From contig NC_051434.1 of assembly GCF_001649575.2 (NCBI RefSeq), positions 20,020,732-20,084,731 of the forward strand: a DNA stretch of 64,000 nucleotides. Reading direction: 5' to 3'. Of the stretch, positions 1-14,900 are shown in pieces. The translations under genes and the position numbers were made by a program. Numbering within the stretch: the stretch's first letter is position 1; each line of letters begins with the position of its first letter. The notes below the pieces were generated by a model. That model made no database searches and was not told where the DNA came from. It saw only the letters and a program-made list of their open reading frames with translations. Source of the stretch: Kryptolebias marmoratus. Its lineage: Eukaryota > Chordata > Actinopteri > Cyprinodontiformes > Rivulidae.

Positions 1-329
1 CATCCTCTGTGGAAATTAAGGAAGAATGAGTGAACCAATCATCAACATTTAGGCATCCTAATCCTGCACATGGGAATGGAACCATACATATCTCAACGAC
101 CAGCTGTAAACTGCTTTGATAATATTTTTCAGATCCAAAACATGGCTGACTTTGTCATGTCCTTATCAGCTGTGACAGCAGTCAGAGAGCACAGAGTGTA
201 GAGAAAAGGACAAAAGTCTTCATCCAGGCAAGGCTAATAGCTGGGCCAACAAGCACCCATTTTTATTTTAAATAATTTTAAAGGCTTTTAACACAACTTT
301 TTCAAAAATGATTTACCGGTGTGAGAACG

Positions 330-545
330 CTACATTATTACCTCCGCCAAGAAGGTTCTGTTTCTGGTTGTGTCCGTTGGTTTGTTTGTCTGTCTGTTAG
401 CAAAGATCAGCTAAAACTAATGAACAGATTTGGATGAAATGTTCAGGAAATGTTGGGGTTGTCACAAAAAACAATGGATTATATTTTGGTGCCAATCCAG
501 ATTATAATCTGGCTCACACCATTTTTTAAAATCATATATGTGCTG
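330..545. repeat. Dispersed fish repeat (ACCTCCGCCAAG type)
   Basis: Starts TTACCTCCGCCAAGAAGGTT and continues with GTCTGTCTGTTAGCAA and GATTTGGATGAAATGTT, the beginning of a very common teleost repeat. It lies in sacm1l sequence downstream of exon 14. Elsewhere in 1-2560 I see only AT-rich intron and the fragment at 1085. Confidence 0.5.
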
Positions 546-1084
546 TTGTTTGGTCCTTATGTACTGTATGTAAATTCTCAATCATTCAGGACATGGTAAA
601 TCAAAAAAAGGTTTAAAACAGAAACAAATGGACTTCTGTTCTGTAACTGAAGATATTTTGCTTCTCACCCGAGGAACTTTCTCCATTCAAAAAGCAGAGA
701 TAGTAGAGTTCAAGCTTTTAGAGATGTTCTGTAAAATGGATTCACCTGCAGATTAAACTCACTCTCCTAACAATAGAGGCCCATTAGGATCCTTGTTAGT
801 CTGACTCACCGATGAGCCACTCTGGTCACAAACATTAAGGTGCTGATTGGAGTGAAACTGACTGGGGATCAGGCCTAAAGGGCCCCCCCATCTGTCTTCT
901 CAGTCCAAAATAAATATGAACATTTTGGTCCTCAAAAGAGTGTCCCTTGTCTTTGAAGCGCAGGTTGACAGCTGTTCACCTACACCATTGATTGGCCAGA
1001 GAGCAACATCAAGTCCTTCACAAGAAACCCAGCTTCCTTAAAACCTCACAACCGCAGCAATCATTTTTGTTATTTAACATCCAT

Positions 1085-1400
1085 TAAGAAGGCAACACAT
1101 AAACCAACACGGTGGTACGATGAGGAGGTGCGGATGTTTCTGTGCTTTTTGGCTGATGAGTTAGACGAAATGTACTCGATTTATGGGCTCCAACCAGCAG
1201 AGAGAAGGTGACCTCGACTGTGCCACGGCATTTTTGGAAACTGTGGCAGAGAACAGTGAGTGTTTTGTGACTTTATTTCACTTTTATTTACCCATTTGTG
1301 GTTATGTTTTATGCCACAATGCCACCCTCATGCCACCTAGGCCGAGTAGAACCGAGTTAGGCTGAAGCGAGTCGTGCTAAGACTGGACAATGGAAGAATG
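1085..1400 (+). pseudogene. Myb/SANT-like (PIF/Harbinger-type) transposon fragment
   Basis: Reading WYDEEVRMFLCFLADELDE from about 1114 resembles the start of the Myb/SANT-like domain carried by PIF/Harbinger elements (W..EEV..FL...ADE). It is cut off by stops and followed by CCGAGTAGAACCGAGTTAGG, an element-end-like tail. Only a relic. Confidence 0.45.
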
Positions 1401-2565
1401 GTTTATGTCTGCCTCATCAGAGCAACAGCTTTATCTGTACAGTCATGAATCTCTGAATAACGAATGAGTAGAAAATACAGAATTCCGCCAAAAGGATCAT
1501 TTTAACAATTAGTTTTTAGGGACTTCATCAATGGCTGAAAAAGCACTTACACTACTGAACCATCACCACATGCCTCCTACTTCAAGTATGTTGTAAGTTG
1601 GTGATTCAATACTGGAAACAATTAATTAGATGGGGTTTGTAACCAGAAAACCGCCTGTCTCATTACTCTGACATTTTGTAAAGGAGAAGACTTTCCACCT
1701 TGCAGCCTCTCTTGTATTTCCAGTACAAAATCTCAAGCTGTGAAGCAAATGAGTGAACAGCAAGTGCCGACCGAGCGAAGGTGCCCCCCGTCTCTCCTCT
1801 CAGATTGATGCATACAAAGAAAAAACAATAAAAAAAAACAAAAATGCTGTGCTGTAATAAAAATTAAAAAAAAGTTCTGAGGGCCCACCGAACACTTTAC
1901 TAAATGCAACGTTTCAGGACCCTTGTGAGACGAGCAAGCTCTAAACACAGAGCTGCCATCTTTAAAAAGATCTCACTCGAATCATGTCACAAACCACATT
2001 TAGAAAAAAAACAACAACCTGTAGATCAAGATTTTAAAAATTCTCAGAAAACGTAAAAATTAATCTATAATAATTATTAAGTATTACATAAATACCAAAA
2101 AAGCACAGTACATAATATAATGTGTCTTATAATAGTAACTTATTAAAGGATTGGGTCATAAATAACCATCATAAATACTAATTATCTCTCATTCGTTTAG
2201 AGTTCAGATTTTGTCTTTCTAGCTTCTTAAATGGATTTAAGTATTTATAATTTGTGGCTTATGTAGTTCCCAGGCTTGTGCCTTTTTTAAATGAGTATTT
2301 ATCAGTTATTTTTAACCCAATACTTTGGTAAGTTACTGATTATAAGAAGCATTATATTATGCACTGAACATTTCTGGTATACATCTAATTTTGGATGATT
2401 ATTAAGTGTGTTTTTCTGTGTACTTTTAATTGCATTTTTAACTTTTCAGATTATATTTTGAGATTATTTTAAATACTGATCTGTGTATTTTTGAACAGGG
2501 GTTTGTCTTTGAGTTCAGTTTATTTGAAAAAGACGACTCTGTGTTTAGAGTTTGCGAGACTGAGG

Positions 2566-2838
2566 AATGGTCAATGGCCTGCACTTTTATAGCACTTTAT
2601 CTAATCCAAGTACCCCAAAGCGCTTCACACTACAGTCAGTCATTCACTCATTCACACACCGATGGCTACATTGTAGCCACAGCTGCCTTGGGGCAGGCTG
2701 ACAGAGGTGAGGCTGCCATCACACTGGCGCCACGAGTCCTCTGACAACTGCCAGTAGGCAAGGCGGATGAAGTGCGGGGGCTCGAACCAGCAACCCACTG
2801 ATTACAAGACAAACCCCTTCCTCCTGAGCCTCTGCTGC
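2566..2838 (-). mobile_element. tRNA-derived SINE
   Basis: On the minus strand the head at about 2838-2775 has a Pol III A box (AGGCTCAGGAGG) and B box (GGTTCGAGCCC). The body ends in AAGTGCTATAAAAGTGCAGG, a 3' tail shared with fish LINEs. It lies in sacm1l sequence just past exon 14. Confidence 0.75.
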
Positions 2839-2988
2839 CCTCCCAGACATTTTGAAGAAAGGCAAAATGTCACTTTAACTGTGCTGCGGGAGATTTGTTG
2901 GTGCAATCTTTTGATCTTTTTTACAATGAATTCTGTTTTTGGATGTTTTCTGGTCATTTTGCCCTGAAAACCTCAACAGAAGTGGTAC

Positions 2989-5900
2989 CTGAAGCTGCGT
3001 TTGCAGTGAGCGTCTGGCCAGCAGGCTCTGGATGACGTTGGTCCTGTCCAGGCAGTCCATGCAGTTGCTGCGGAAAACTCCTTTCTGTTGGGTCATTATC
3101 TTTCCCTCAGAGCTCACCATGAAGTAGCTACAAGCAAACAACAAAACGTCTGCTTATTGACAAGCATGCACCTAAAGACCAGAGGATCAGCTGGTGCTCA
3201 GGTTACCCGTATTCCTCCTGTGCCTCTGCGACAGCATCCACCAAGATCTGCAGGCGGTCCCATCTCATGTGGCTGCACTCTTTGTGAAAGTCAAAGGCCA
3301 GGTAGCTGAAGACAGATGGGACAATGTTAGCAGCTGGATTTCCAGTTCCTGGCAAAGCAAATCTAAATTTTTTTTTTGTTTTTGAAAAGCTGCAACATAG
3401 AAATAGAAATTAGACAGCAAATAACTGGGCTGTGTATTGTTACAGCAGGGTGGTGTATTACCCTGTCGGCTGTAATTCAGTACAAACAAACCTTCAGGCT
3501 TGTCAGTTTTCACAAGAGAAAACTGGAGAGGGAACAAACCTCTTATAACTAGAGACAAACTAGACAGTCATCAGTATTTTCTACCTAGATAGAGGACAAT
3601 AGCACAGAAGTAAAAGCTGAAATGACATTGGCGCCCCCTGTAGGCTGGCTGCAGCACATAAACGACGTAAACGTAAAAGGGACATCCCCGACTAAAATGT
3701 GAAAATACTCCACAAATATTGTTTTTAACTGGAACTGACTTCTGTTGATTCATATGGTTCTTACGGTGATCCTGCATTTTCAAATAATTTTTCTAATACT
3801 TTCCACTGTAATTAGTTAATCGATGCCTAAGAGATGCCATGATCATGTTGGAGAGTGGGTGGGATTTTGAGCCGTGCGAAGCCTCTGGCTCCAAAACAAC
3901 AACAACATGGCCGCGGCTGTAAACCAGACGTCACAGCTTCACTTTCGAACAGCGAACGGAGGCAGAGGTGCGTCGGCCATCTCCACTCACAGTGTTTGGC
4001 TCAGAGTAAAAGCAGCAGGTGAGTGACGTCATCTAATCTCTGACCAGCTCGGGTGTGAATTCCCAAAAAGTTTATTAGACTTTATTTCAGACGTACTGCT
4101 CCATGTCATACAATAAATAAAATAACATCAAACTGAGAACAATCAGAGATACAAAGCAACACAGAGAAATTGATCCAAGGTTTCCAGAAGCTTCGAGAGT
4201 ACATTCTATCCCTTAGTTTTATTCCCCTTAAAGTTTTTATTATTATATTTTTATATATATTTTATATTTTTTTACAAATTTATACATACATTTCCTCTAT
4301 GAAGCTTGAAAGGTGGGGGCATTACTTGAGAGTTGTTGAAGTTTTCTTTAAAACTGAAAAAACAAACGTCCTTTAAAAGTAATTTTTGCATATTTGTAGA
4401 AATAATTCTCCTTATTTTTTTCACGGTAGCAATAGAAACCTGTTGAGCCCCACAGACACGGCTTTAAAGATGTCAGGGTTTGACTTGACTGTAATTTCTG
4501 CCTATAAATGTCCCTTTAATAAATAAATGGATATCATAGGAAGTACATCTTCGTAGTTTTAGGTGATCACACATTTCAGTGTACAGTTCTCACACAGAAA
4601 TAACTAAATATAAATTAATCCTGAACGTAGAAAAAGCAAAGAACAAGACACTTACTTGAGCATACCGTTGCTTAAACCGGACGACATCTTCTCAAAGGTC
4701 TGCTCTAGTGGCTTCTCTGAACCTTTCTGATTCACCTGGGAAAAGAAATGCACCAGTGGTTTCCAAATCTGTCCAGGTTTTTTTTTTTATTTTGTTTTTG
4801 TTTAATCTGTAATGAAGGGGGAGCCTCACCAGGTTCAGGACAGTTTGCCTTCCATAGATGAGAATCTGAGAGTCAAAATGCCTCTGGAAACCATCCGTCT
4901 ACAGAGTTTTCAAACAATTAGCACCACTTTTTCTTACCTATCACAGTTTAAAAATATCAGAAAGGTAAGAAAATTGCTCCTCTTACATGATTCATAGTTT
5001 TGCTGATGATAGGTTTGGGTTTGTATTTGAGGTTGGGCCTCTGACTCCAGTAAAAGGGCATTGAGCCTCGAGTCTAGGAATAGCAAGAAGAAGAAGAAGA
5101 AGATGGAGGAAAGTTATTCTTTTGAAATCATTCAAATCTTAAATTTGCAGAAGGACCAGAGGACAAATACGAATGTGGACCTAAAGGATGGGTCGCCACA
5201 CTTGCCTGCACGAATGAAGCCTTTGCTCCCTCGTATAAAACTATCTGCTCAGTCTCCACAAAGTTAGCAGCGTGGCCTTCGGAGTCGATGCCTGTGGAGA
5301 CAGCAGGACAGAAAATGTCTCGAGTAGGACAGCCTCTAAGTGCTGCTGTCTCTCCTCCCTTTCAGGTCCTCGGGGATCCCATCCCACCGCCGTCTGCTGC
5401 ACCGTGCACACTCGAAGTGAAGAACCAACGTGATCTGCTGGTTTCTTTAGCCGGGTAACTTACTGTGTGCATGCTGAGTCAGCACATTACCGTCTTCCTG
5501 CATCTTACCACTTCAGCATACTTTCAGCTATATTAACCATTCAGGTATCAAAACGTTCAGCTCAATCAGGAGCCAGGTGCTATGCATTTTGATATTAGTA
5601 GCTTTTTTACTTTTCTTTAACCATTTTGGTCTCATTGAAGTGGATGGAGTTCGCCTCAAATCCTTCAAAAAAGTCAAACTCCTTGAAAGCCAACTACTTG
5701 AACATACTTCTATCAAGAAACCTCATTTAAACTTTAAACAAGTCACACAACAGACTTTCACTAAATGATTTGGCCTTTTGATCATTTGTGTAAAATCACA
5801 GATTGAGTTTGATCAGCAGAAAATGCAGTTTTTCTAGTTATGAATTGACATTATTTCACTAATAATGTACTAAGTTGTACTTTACTGTAGTCAGATTTGG

Positions 5901-8900
5901 ACATGAGACCATAATACCTGAACTGGACGGGAATTTAAAGGAACAGTTTGGTCATTTTGAAGTACTGTAAAAGCTATTATTATCTTACCTGTTGTAGATA
6001 GTTTTTTGAAAGGTGGTGGACTGCTGCCATCTTAAGACAGCTACAATCTTCAAAGTTTCATGAGGGTTTATACGAACCTTTCCATTGCTAACAATTTCAC
6101 ATTTCAGTTATATACAGTATAAATCCAGGGTTTCCCCCAGTGTATTATAAGCCTGGTGGGCCACCAGGCTTTCTCTCTCCCGATGCCAGGCTAAGCTTCA
6201 CTTGTTTATTGTAAAATAAGTCATTTTTATACACGTTTTTTTCCCCCACCCGCATCAAATTGTTGCATTGATCACTACGCGAGGGTGCGCGGACCAACAG
6301 TGACGCAATCGCGCTGTCTCTGCCTCTGCATGAGGGCCCCGCGCAGTGTTGCGTTGCGGTCGTGAACCTCCCAGTTTTGGTAATTTTGCGCGGGCGAGAT
6401 CACAAAGATAATCAACCGGTTCAAAACCCACGGAATGAGATCACTGCTGCAGCCGATAAAAGGAATGTTTATAGACCACAATGGTTAGTTGAGCTGAAAT
6501 TCAGTGGGTGGCTTTACAAGACCGAATATGGTAATCATGTTTTGTACTTAGTGAAAATAGTAATATGACACGTGCTGATTTATCCATGTTTACCAGTAAA
6601 ATGATGCTATTAAATTCATCATTAGATATGCTTAGTTTTGTCGTTACATATAGTGATCCAACATGCAGCCTGTGCCACAAAAAGCACAGTACAGTACAGC
6701 ATCTGTCTGTTTTTCAATTCTCCGTTGTTATTCATTGGCTTTGACGTGAGACGTGTGTTGGTGCCATGTTTGCACTTTTTCCATTTATTGTAATTTATTT
6801 GTAAATGTGACTTAAATTAGGTGCTAACAATTTGTAGTTATTTCAATTGTATTTTTGTTTTTAAAAAAAGTCTTTCAAAAGTGCCTTTTTGTAAAACCGT
6901 AGTTGTGTAACTATTTGACACAAATATCTTACAATATCACAAAATAAATACACATATTTTCAATCATTTTTTTTACTAAATCACGGTCGGCCGGCGAACA
7001 GCCACCGACCACCGGGCTTAGCCTATTTTCTGGGGGAAACCCTGAAATGTAATTCTATGGTAATTTTCGAGTGGAAATAGATAAAGTAGCAACTTGTAGC
7101 GCTCCCAGGGCATTCAGGGGTCACGTCCGACAGGAATTTCTTAATATTCTGCCATTATAAGTGTGTAATTCAAAACTAACGGTGATTTAAAGGCTTCAGT
7201 AATATTTACATGAACTGCTGTAAAACTCTAAAAACTGACGCCCTGGAAGTGCTACAAGTTGCTGCTGCTGGGACTATTTGTACCTGTAAATAACGTCAGT
7301 ATTTTATAAAACTGCCTAACGTGAAAATGACAGCAGCATAAAAGCCTAGAAATAGTGTCTGAATGAACTGCTGTGAAATTGTGAGGATCTGAGTTGTTTT
7401 AAGACGGCAGCGATTCCCTCTGGCCTTCGAATTAGCTGTCCGACTTAAACTTTGTTTTTCCAAAGTGAGGCGGTTCAAGAAGCTATTTACAACAGTTACA
7501 ACATTATTTTCAATTTTTACACAGAAACCCACTTCAACATAGCCTAACTACTCCCTGAAATGGCTTTTTTCCTCTGTGAAATGCCCTCAAAATAACTTTT
7601 TTGATTTGTTGCTACGTAAATGACACAGAATGAACTTGTGTTTGTTTTACTTTTTTCTTTAACAGCTGTATTTACGACAAACGGTATTACAACTGTTGTT
7701 ATAATACCCTTAATTTTAAACCTAGTTTGACTCATGGGACCAACAAAGCAAACAAAGACGACACCCTTCGCTTTTACCTCTCACGTAGTATCTGACGCCG
7801 GCCCGGAAGCAGCTTCTCCTGGATATGAGGATCCACTCAAAGATCTTCCCGTTTATACGACACGGTTTCATCACAATGACTGTACCAGGAAAGTTAAAGA
7901 AAAGTTTTGGTCTTTATTGCCTTAGTGGTACTGAGCGGGCAACGCAAATGTTCAATCGAATTATTATAAAACATTAGGCGTCAAAAAGTGAAAAGGATAC
8001 ATCCATGAACAACAGGCAGGGCAAACCTATGAAGCTGTGGAGGAACAGCGGTAGTCAGGTGATAGAAATAGAGTAAGAGTACATTCCTTACCGACACAAA
8101 AACAGGAATATGAGTTACCTCTGGCTGCCCGGCCAATTCTCTCAGCAGGTTGCCGTTCCACACAAACCTCTGATCTGCCTGAAAATCAGAAACAAATGAT
8201 TAGGAAATCAACCCAAAATGTATCCCAGAAGACTTTAAAATCATGATTTAAAGTTATAACAACATTCCTTTATTTAAACGATACTTCTAAAAAAATGTTT
8301 TTTTAACAAATGCATTTTAACAAAACACATTTCCATAAATATTCAGACACTTTGCAACAACAACTCAGCTCAGGTTCCTCCTGTTTCTCCTGAGCTCTGC
8401 TGAGATGTTTCTACACCCTGATGGAGTCCTACTGAGGGAAATGAAACTGATTGGACACACCGCTCTAAAGAAAACCTCCCAGCTAAAAACAACAAACCAA
8501 TGAGGTCAAAGGAACTGTCTGCAGAGCTCAGAGACAGGATTGTTACAGGACACCGATCTGGAGGACATTTCTGCTGCACTGAAGGTTCCTCTGAGCTCAG
8601 TGGGCTCCGTGGTTCTCAAACAAAAGATGTTTAGTGTAACCAGGACTCTTCCATGAGCTGATCGCCCAGAACACTGAGCCACCGAGAACCTGATGGTCTG
8701 ACTGAGCCTCAGAGATCCTGTGTGGAGACGGGACAAAGTTCCTGAAGGACAACCAGACCTGCAGGTCTTCACTGATCTGGGCTTTATGGCTAACAGGTTA
8801 AACATGAGCCTCTCCTCAAAGCAAAACAACTGGAATCTGCTTAAAGGACTGTGAGGAACAAGAGCCTCTGGTCTGATGAAAGCAAGACAAAGCACAGAGA

Positions 8901-11900
8901 TATCATCAACATAAACCTGTTCCTCAGAGATCAGGACCTCAGACTGGACTGAAGGTTCATCTTCCAACATGAAAATGACCTAAAGCACTCAGAGAAGAAA
9001 CACAGGGATAACGCTGATGTCCTAGAGTGGACCAGACAGTCCTATCAAACATTTCTGGAGAAACTAGAAAATGGCGGCCCATTGTAGTCTCCATCCAACC
9101 TGACTGAGCTGGAGAGGATTTAAAAAGAACAACAGGAAATCCACCAGTCCAGGTGAGCAAAGTTTGTTACATCAAACCCAAAAAGACTCGAGGCTGAAAC
9201 TGCTGCCAAACGTGCTTCAACTCAGGACGAAGTAAAGACTCTGAATACTTATGGAAATGTGAACAGTGGCACAAACTCACAAACACATCGGGCCTAACAA
9301 AGACAGTTAAATGCACAAGCCCATTACCCTCTCAAGCAGACTCATCTCCTGGAAATCTGGACTGGTGTTGGCCAGCCGCTGCAGCGTGTGCGTTAGGTCA
9401 AAGTCAGTGCAGAAGTAGAAGCCATCTGTAGTCAGCACGTTGTTAATCATGGACAGGAAGGTCTTATTCTCCTGAGACTAGAAAGAAAAACACAGGTAGC
9501 TTTTAGAAAAACCTCACAAGATCCTTTAAAAGAGGCTAAATACTCCACTCTGTTATGGAAGACCTGCAAGTTTCCCATTTCTATAACTGCATTATGCTAT
9601 TATTTACCAAAGGTTATTACTAATTTTCTGTAATTATCAAAACACAGAATGAATTATTTTGTAAGGAAACAAAATTTTAGAACCTCTCTGTTTTGAACAA
9701 CAAGATTTTGAAAAGTGTGGGGACCAAATGCTGTACTTTGAAGAATGTTTTGTTCTTGTTTACAAGGCTGCTCATACTTTTACTTTAAGATAAACAACGT
9801 ACTAAATGTTTTTTACTGGGTGGAAAATGTGGACTTTATTCAGGAGGGTTTTGCTGACAGACTCTTGCTGTTGCAAAGTATGCATCTTTTTAGGATTTAT
9901 TTTTTAATTATCGAGGTCTTCACTGTTGTTGTTACTGTTCAACACTTCTGGGTCTTTGCTGGATTTTGTTTATTGATGCTCCAACTATTTTCACTTATTG
10001 AGAGGTCTGGACTGCAGGCAGATCTGGTTTTAATGCAGTGGCCCCTGAGGACCCCAAGGTCACAGACATCCAACACTGACTTTTAGTCTTTTATTCTTTG
10101 AGCTCAGAGATTTCTGCAGATTCTTGAAATCTGTTGATGATATTATGAACTGCAGATGATAGGACATTAAAAGCTTCCTAAATTTTTGTTGAGGAACATT
10201 AATCTAAAATTGTTTCACTTTTTTAGTCTTTTGCAGACTGGCGAACCTCTGCCCATCTTTACTCCTGAGAGATTCAGCCTCTCTAAAATCCTCTTTTTAT
10301 ACTCAGTCCTCTTACCAAGAAACTTAATATAAAAGTTGCAAGAAGCTCCTCCAGATGTTTCTTATTCGTACCATTTACTTTTCCAGCCTTATTTTGCCTC
10401 TGTCCCAACTTGTTTGAGATGAGTTGCAGCCATCAAATTTAAAACTGCCTTATTTCTTTTTAAAAATGGTACAGTTTCTTAGTTTAAACATATGATATGC
10501 TTACTATACTTCATCATGAATATGGGTTCATGAGATTTACTAATCATTGTATTCTATTTTGATTTATATATGTAACATAAAGTCCCAACTTTTTCCAAAC
10601 TGGTGGCTGTACATCAGTGATCTTCCTCAGGTGTGTGATGACCCACTAACCCCACCGCGGGCCACCACTTGGTGTTCACTGGTTCAGAGATTCACTAACC
10701 TGAATCTCAGACAGATGTAGCACCGTCTTTTTATAACAGATGACATCAAAGTCCACAGCCTTCCACACAGCATGGCCCAGGAGGCTCCCCACGTTCTTCT
10801 TCCTGGTGATGACAATCAGGTACATCCCTGTGTGGCGGATGTCGTCAGTCACAGCTCGTCTTACCAAACAAGTTCAAAGAGGTGAATTAGAATTTACCTG
10901 CGACCAGGCGAATAGTTCCCATGATGCCGCAGATAGGCCTGGTCACCGCTGAAGTAGGAACGTCCTTTCTACCTGCGAAAGGACCAAAAACAATAAGGTG
11001 CTTGTAAAAAAAAAAAAAAAAAGAGGAATTATCTACAGTTTTGTCTGACTTTTGGACTTACTGTAATCCTGCACGAGCTATACTCACTCATAAAATTACA
11101 TCAAGATCAAAATTTAGATAAAGAAAATGTCAACAGTTTGACAAAGTCTACACCGTAAAACTGTTTGTAGTGATTAACGAGCTGGCAAAGTCACAGAAAA
11201 CGATGCACTCCAACTGAATACATGCATAGGCTCAATAAGAGTTTGATACTCCAAATTATTCTTTATAACTTACTACTATTAAATGTATTTGGAAGTCAAG
11301 CTTTGTCACCCTGTGAAATATATCGGCCTGAGAAATGTGTGTAAAACTAATTTATATAAAGGAAACTTGTAAAGGTCCACTCGGACAGGTGAGCACTTCA
11401 CTCAGGACCTTAAAGTGATCCCTTTTGGTTCTACAGCGTCCTAAATCTGAGGTTTATTAGGAGGTGCTCATTATCACCTGGCTTTAAATGGAACTGATTT
11501 AAAGAGTCGATGGGACTGCTGCAGTCTTAGAAACAGATCCCGTCTCAAAGGTTTTATAGTGGTTCATGTAAACTCTTCTTCAAAACTGTTGTTTTAAAAA
11601 CACTTATTTTGAAATGCAATTCCTGCCACATTTAGCACCAGGCTGAAATGCCATCTCTCACTGCTGCTGGCATTTGTGCTTGTGAACAGTGACAGAATTC
11701 AACATAAATAACCATGTGACGTGAAACTCACAACTCATCAGTCCTGTCAGAATTTTGTTTCTTCCAAACAAGAGAGTGGTCTACAGCAGGTAGGATATTC
11801 ATTTAATCTTAAGTCATTCACAACAGCCTACTCCAACATGTCGTACCTGTCAGGGTCATCTCATTGGAGACCCTGTCGATTGCCAGCACAGCATCTGTTC

Positions 11901-14900
11901 CCTCATCACAGGCCTCGATGAAGAACTTCTCGGGGGTGGTGTGCCTGAGAAAAAGCAAGAAAACGGGACATTTAGTAAGGATGAAAAATAGAACTGTGAA
12001 TCTATAAAGCGCCACAGATGAGATTTTCTAATAAAGGTTATCTGAGGTAAGGAGGCGGTTAATCATTAAGTAGATAAATAAATAAACCTGCGTTACATCG
12101 CTCTGACATAAGCTTGACGAGTCCAAAGCTGTAATGCTGCAGCACTGTTTGCCTGTTTTCTTCTGTAGGATTTTTGTAAACTACCTCCACATACTTTGTG
12201 CTTTTTTTCCCCACTTTTTATATATCAAAATGTTCAGCTCCATCAGAAATAGTGTGGCGTGACTTTTAGTTTTTGTAACTTTTATGCTTTTTCAACTATT
12301 AATTTACAAAATAACTCCCCACAGAGCTACATTGAGCTTCCTTCAATTCCTTTAAACCATTGTTCTCTGAAATCTACTTCTGTGTACTTATTCTGCTCCT
12401 TTCAGCTTTTAGCTAATGTCCTGCTAATTTTAGCTTTCATCTTCGGTTTTGCTAATTGAATATTTTAGCTACAGTTTTATATTTTAATGACTGTTTTACT
12501 ACTTTTAGCTTTAAGCTACAGTTCTGTTAGTTTAAGCATTTAGGTAGTTTTTGGTCATTTTAGCTTTTCATTACTGTTTTACTATTTTTATCTTTTAGCT
12601 AAAGTTTTGCTAATTTTAGCTTTAAGCTATGGATTCACTACTTTTTGCTTTTAGCTACTGTTTAGCTTGTAATAAGTGTAACAATTCAGTCAATTCATTC
12701 TTTAATTAATTTAGCAGTCATTCAGCACCCCACCGGTATTTTCACAGAAATTATAATTTCACCAGTTTGTTATTAACATCTGCACTAAAGCAACAACATG
12801 GATATAATAAACATTCAGTTCTCAAAGTACATATTTTATCTTTCTCACATGTAGAAAAAAGAAAGCATTTCTCCCTCCTTGTAGCAGACATTTTTATACT
12901 TAGTTTCCAGTTTAAGCAGCAACAAAAGTCCCAATTTAAAACACTAATGATCTACAAAACATTGGGTCTCCTTTTAAGGACATTCAGATCCTTCAGGTGA
13001 TTTTATTTGTCAACTGGAAATTTACCTGTGCGTTCATAATAAAACAAAGTGTCGTCTCTATCAGACTGTGAAAACTAAAAGCAAAGGGTTCAGGGTACAA
13101 ATGAAGGTATTTGTACTTAGTGCCGCGGTTTCCTGATCCTGAGGCTGTGGGTTTGAGCCCGGGTTGAGTCAGGAAGGACTAATTTTTCCATCAAATGTGG
13201 AAAAATGGCCGCTCATCTGATGCAGTCATCATACAAGTGGTACCATCTGTGGCAGGACTCTCTGCTGAAGCTGAAATTAAATCTGATTTCAAGGAACACT
13301 CGTGACTTCTACTTGTTCCCACCTTAAAGGAACAGTTTGGACAGTTTGAAGGGGGTTATAAATAATCAGTGTCTCACCTGTTGTAGATATATTCTTGGAC
13401 AAACTCAGTTTAGAGAAATACTCTCATTCTCACAGGATCTGATGAGCTAACAGCTATTCTGAACACAGCTAAAAACTAAAACTTCAATCTCCAACATTCT
13501 CATGGCGGTTCACGAGAACATTTTTTCACAAACGTTTACACCACAACCACCACACGAGCAACTCGGGTGCGTCCAAGGACGAGCTCTGTTTCTGCTGTAA
13601 TAGCTGTGTGATGTGAAACGTAGTGCAATAAGAAGGTTCGAAGAACAACGTCAGCATGAACCGCAGTGAAACTTTGCCGACTGGAGCGGTTTTTAAGATT
13701 TACTCAGACCTTACTGACAAGCTACAATGGATCGGCTGGATCAGGCCTACACGGTATAATCAAAGAATTATCAATATTCCAATATTAGAACGTCCAATAT
13801 GAAATTTGTAAAGGACTCCAAAAATCACAGACACAAACTACACACAAAAAATAAAAAATCTGGCAGTCTAATGGACCCTCCCCCCACTCCTCTAAATGCC
13901 CACAGCTGGTGGATGGATGATGTGAACACTGCAATGACAGAACATGTGGCGTCTACCGCAACATAAATATAACAACCGTACATTATCCTAATACGATACA
14001 GGCCTAGTCTGAACAGGACTGATTTCAATGTGGACTGCTGCCATCTTAAAACAGCTCCAAACGGCTCATCCAAAAGTTACTTTTTAGACCTTTTTGTCTT
14101 TTTGGCTTGTGTCGTCACACGAGACTGTGCACAAGGTCGCCTACAAGGATGACCAAAATGGCTACAGCCAAATCGTTTCTCAACAGGAGACGATTTTAGT
14201 CCCAGCAAAACCTCGGCATGAAAGGCAGTGGGCGACGCAGAAAAAAAAAAAGATCTTTTCCAAACTTATCTCTAGCGCAGAAGCAATTTCCATATAAATC
14301 AACCTGACTGAAAATGTTCAAGCACCAGTGGTGATGGAAACTAGCTGAGCTGTTTGCTGCTGTGACACACCTGGTCAGGCTGTGTGATCTAGTTCTAACA
14401 TGCCCACCTGAATACAGCAGACAGACACCGTTAAAGCAGGGTTTGCCTGTTCTCAGGGAACTAGTGTTTGCAGTTTCTTCCGGTGGCAGGGGATTGGAGG
14501 AGCCCTGTGATCCTGAGCTCAAATGTTCCTTCATGCTCAAACTGGAAGAACACCTCGTCTTACTGGAGGCAGGGCGGAGAACAACAGGTCAGACTGGGTG
14601 GCCCGCACGTCAAACAAAACCTAAGAGCAAAGGTGTGACTGGGAGAGTGCACATATGTCAGGTTCGACCAAATAAATGAACGCCAACTGTGGCCAAAGTT
14701 ACTTCCGTTTTGCCCGAGTCAACGCAGCTAACAGTGTCGGGGGTGACATGAACAACAGCTTCCGCTCTGCAGTGAGTAGGAAAGCCTGCCAACCGGAAAA
14801 ACACAGCGTATAGTAACCATATACACGTCCAAAGAATCCCCCATAATGCCCCCCGCCCGGGTTTCTGCTTGTCATACTGAATGAAACTCGACTGACTCCT

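Noticed and set aside
1..2900. Search for the remaining sacm1l exons (C-terminal Sac domain and membrane helices)
   Set aside because: No minus-strand frame resembles the expected NACAKQYAGTGALKTDF region or the two C-terminal helices, so these exons must lie beyond the left edge.
8506..8970. 154-codon minus-strand frame
   Set aside because: Antisense of a decayed Tc1 transposase gene.
13125..13215. Possible tRNA-derived SINE head (GGTTTGAGCCC)
   Set aside because: A B-box-like word is present, but I could not find a convincing A box or a tail; not enough to call.
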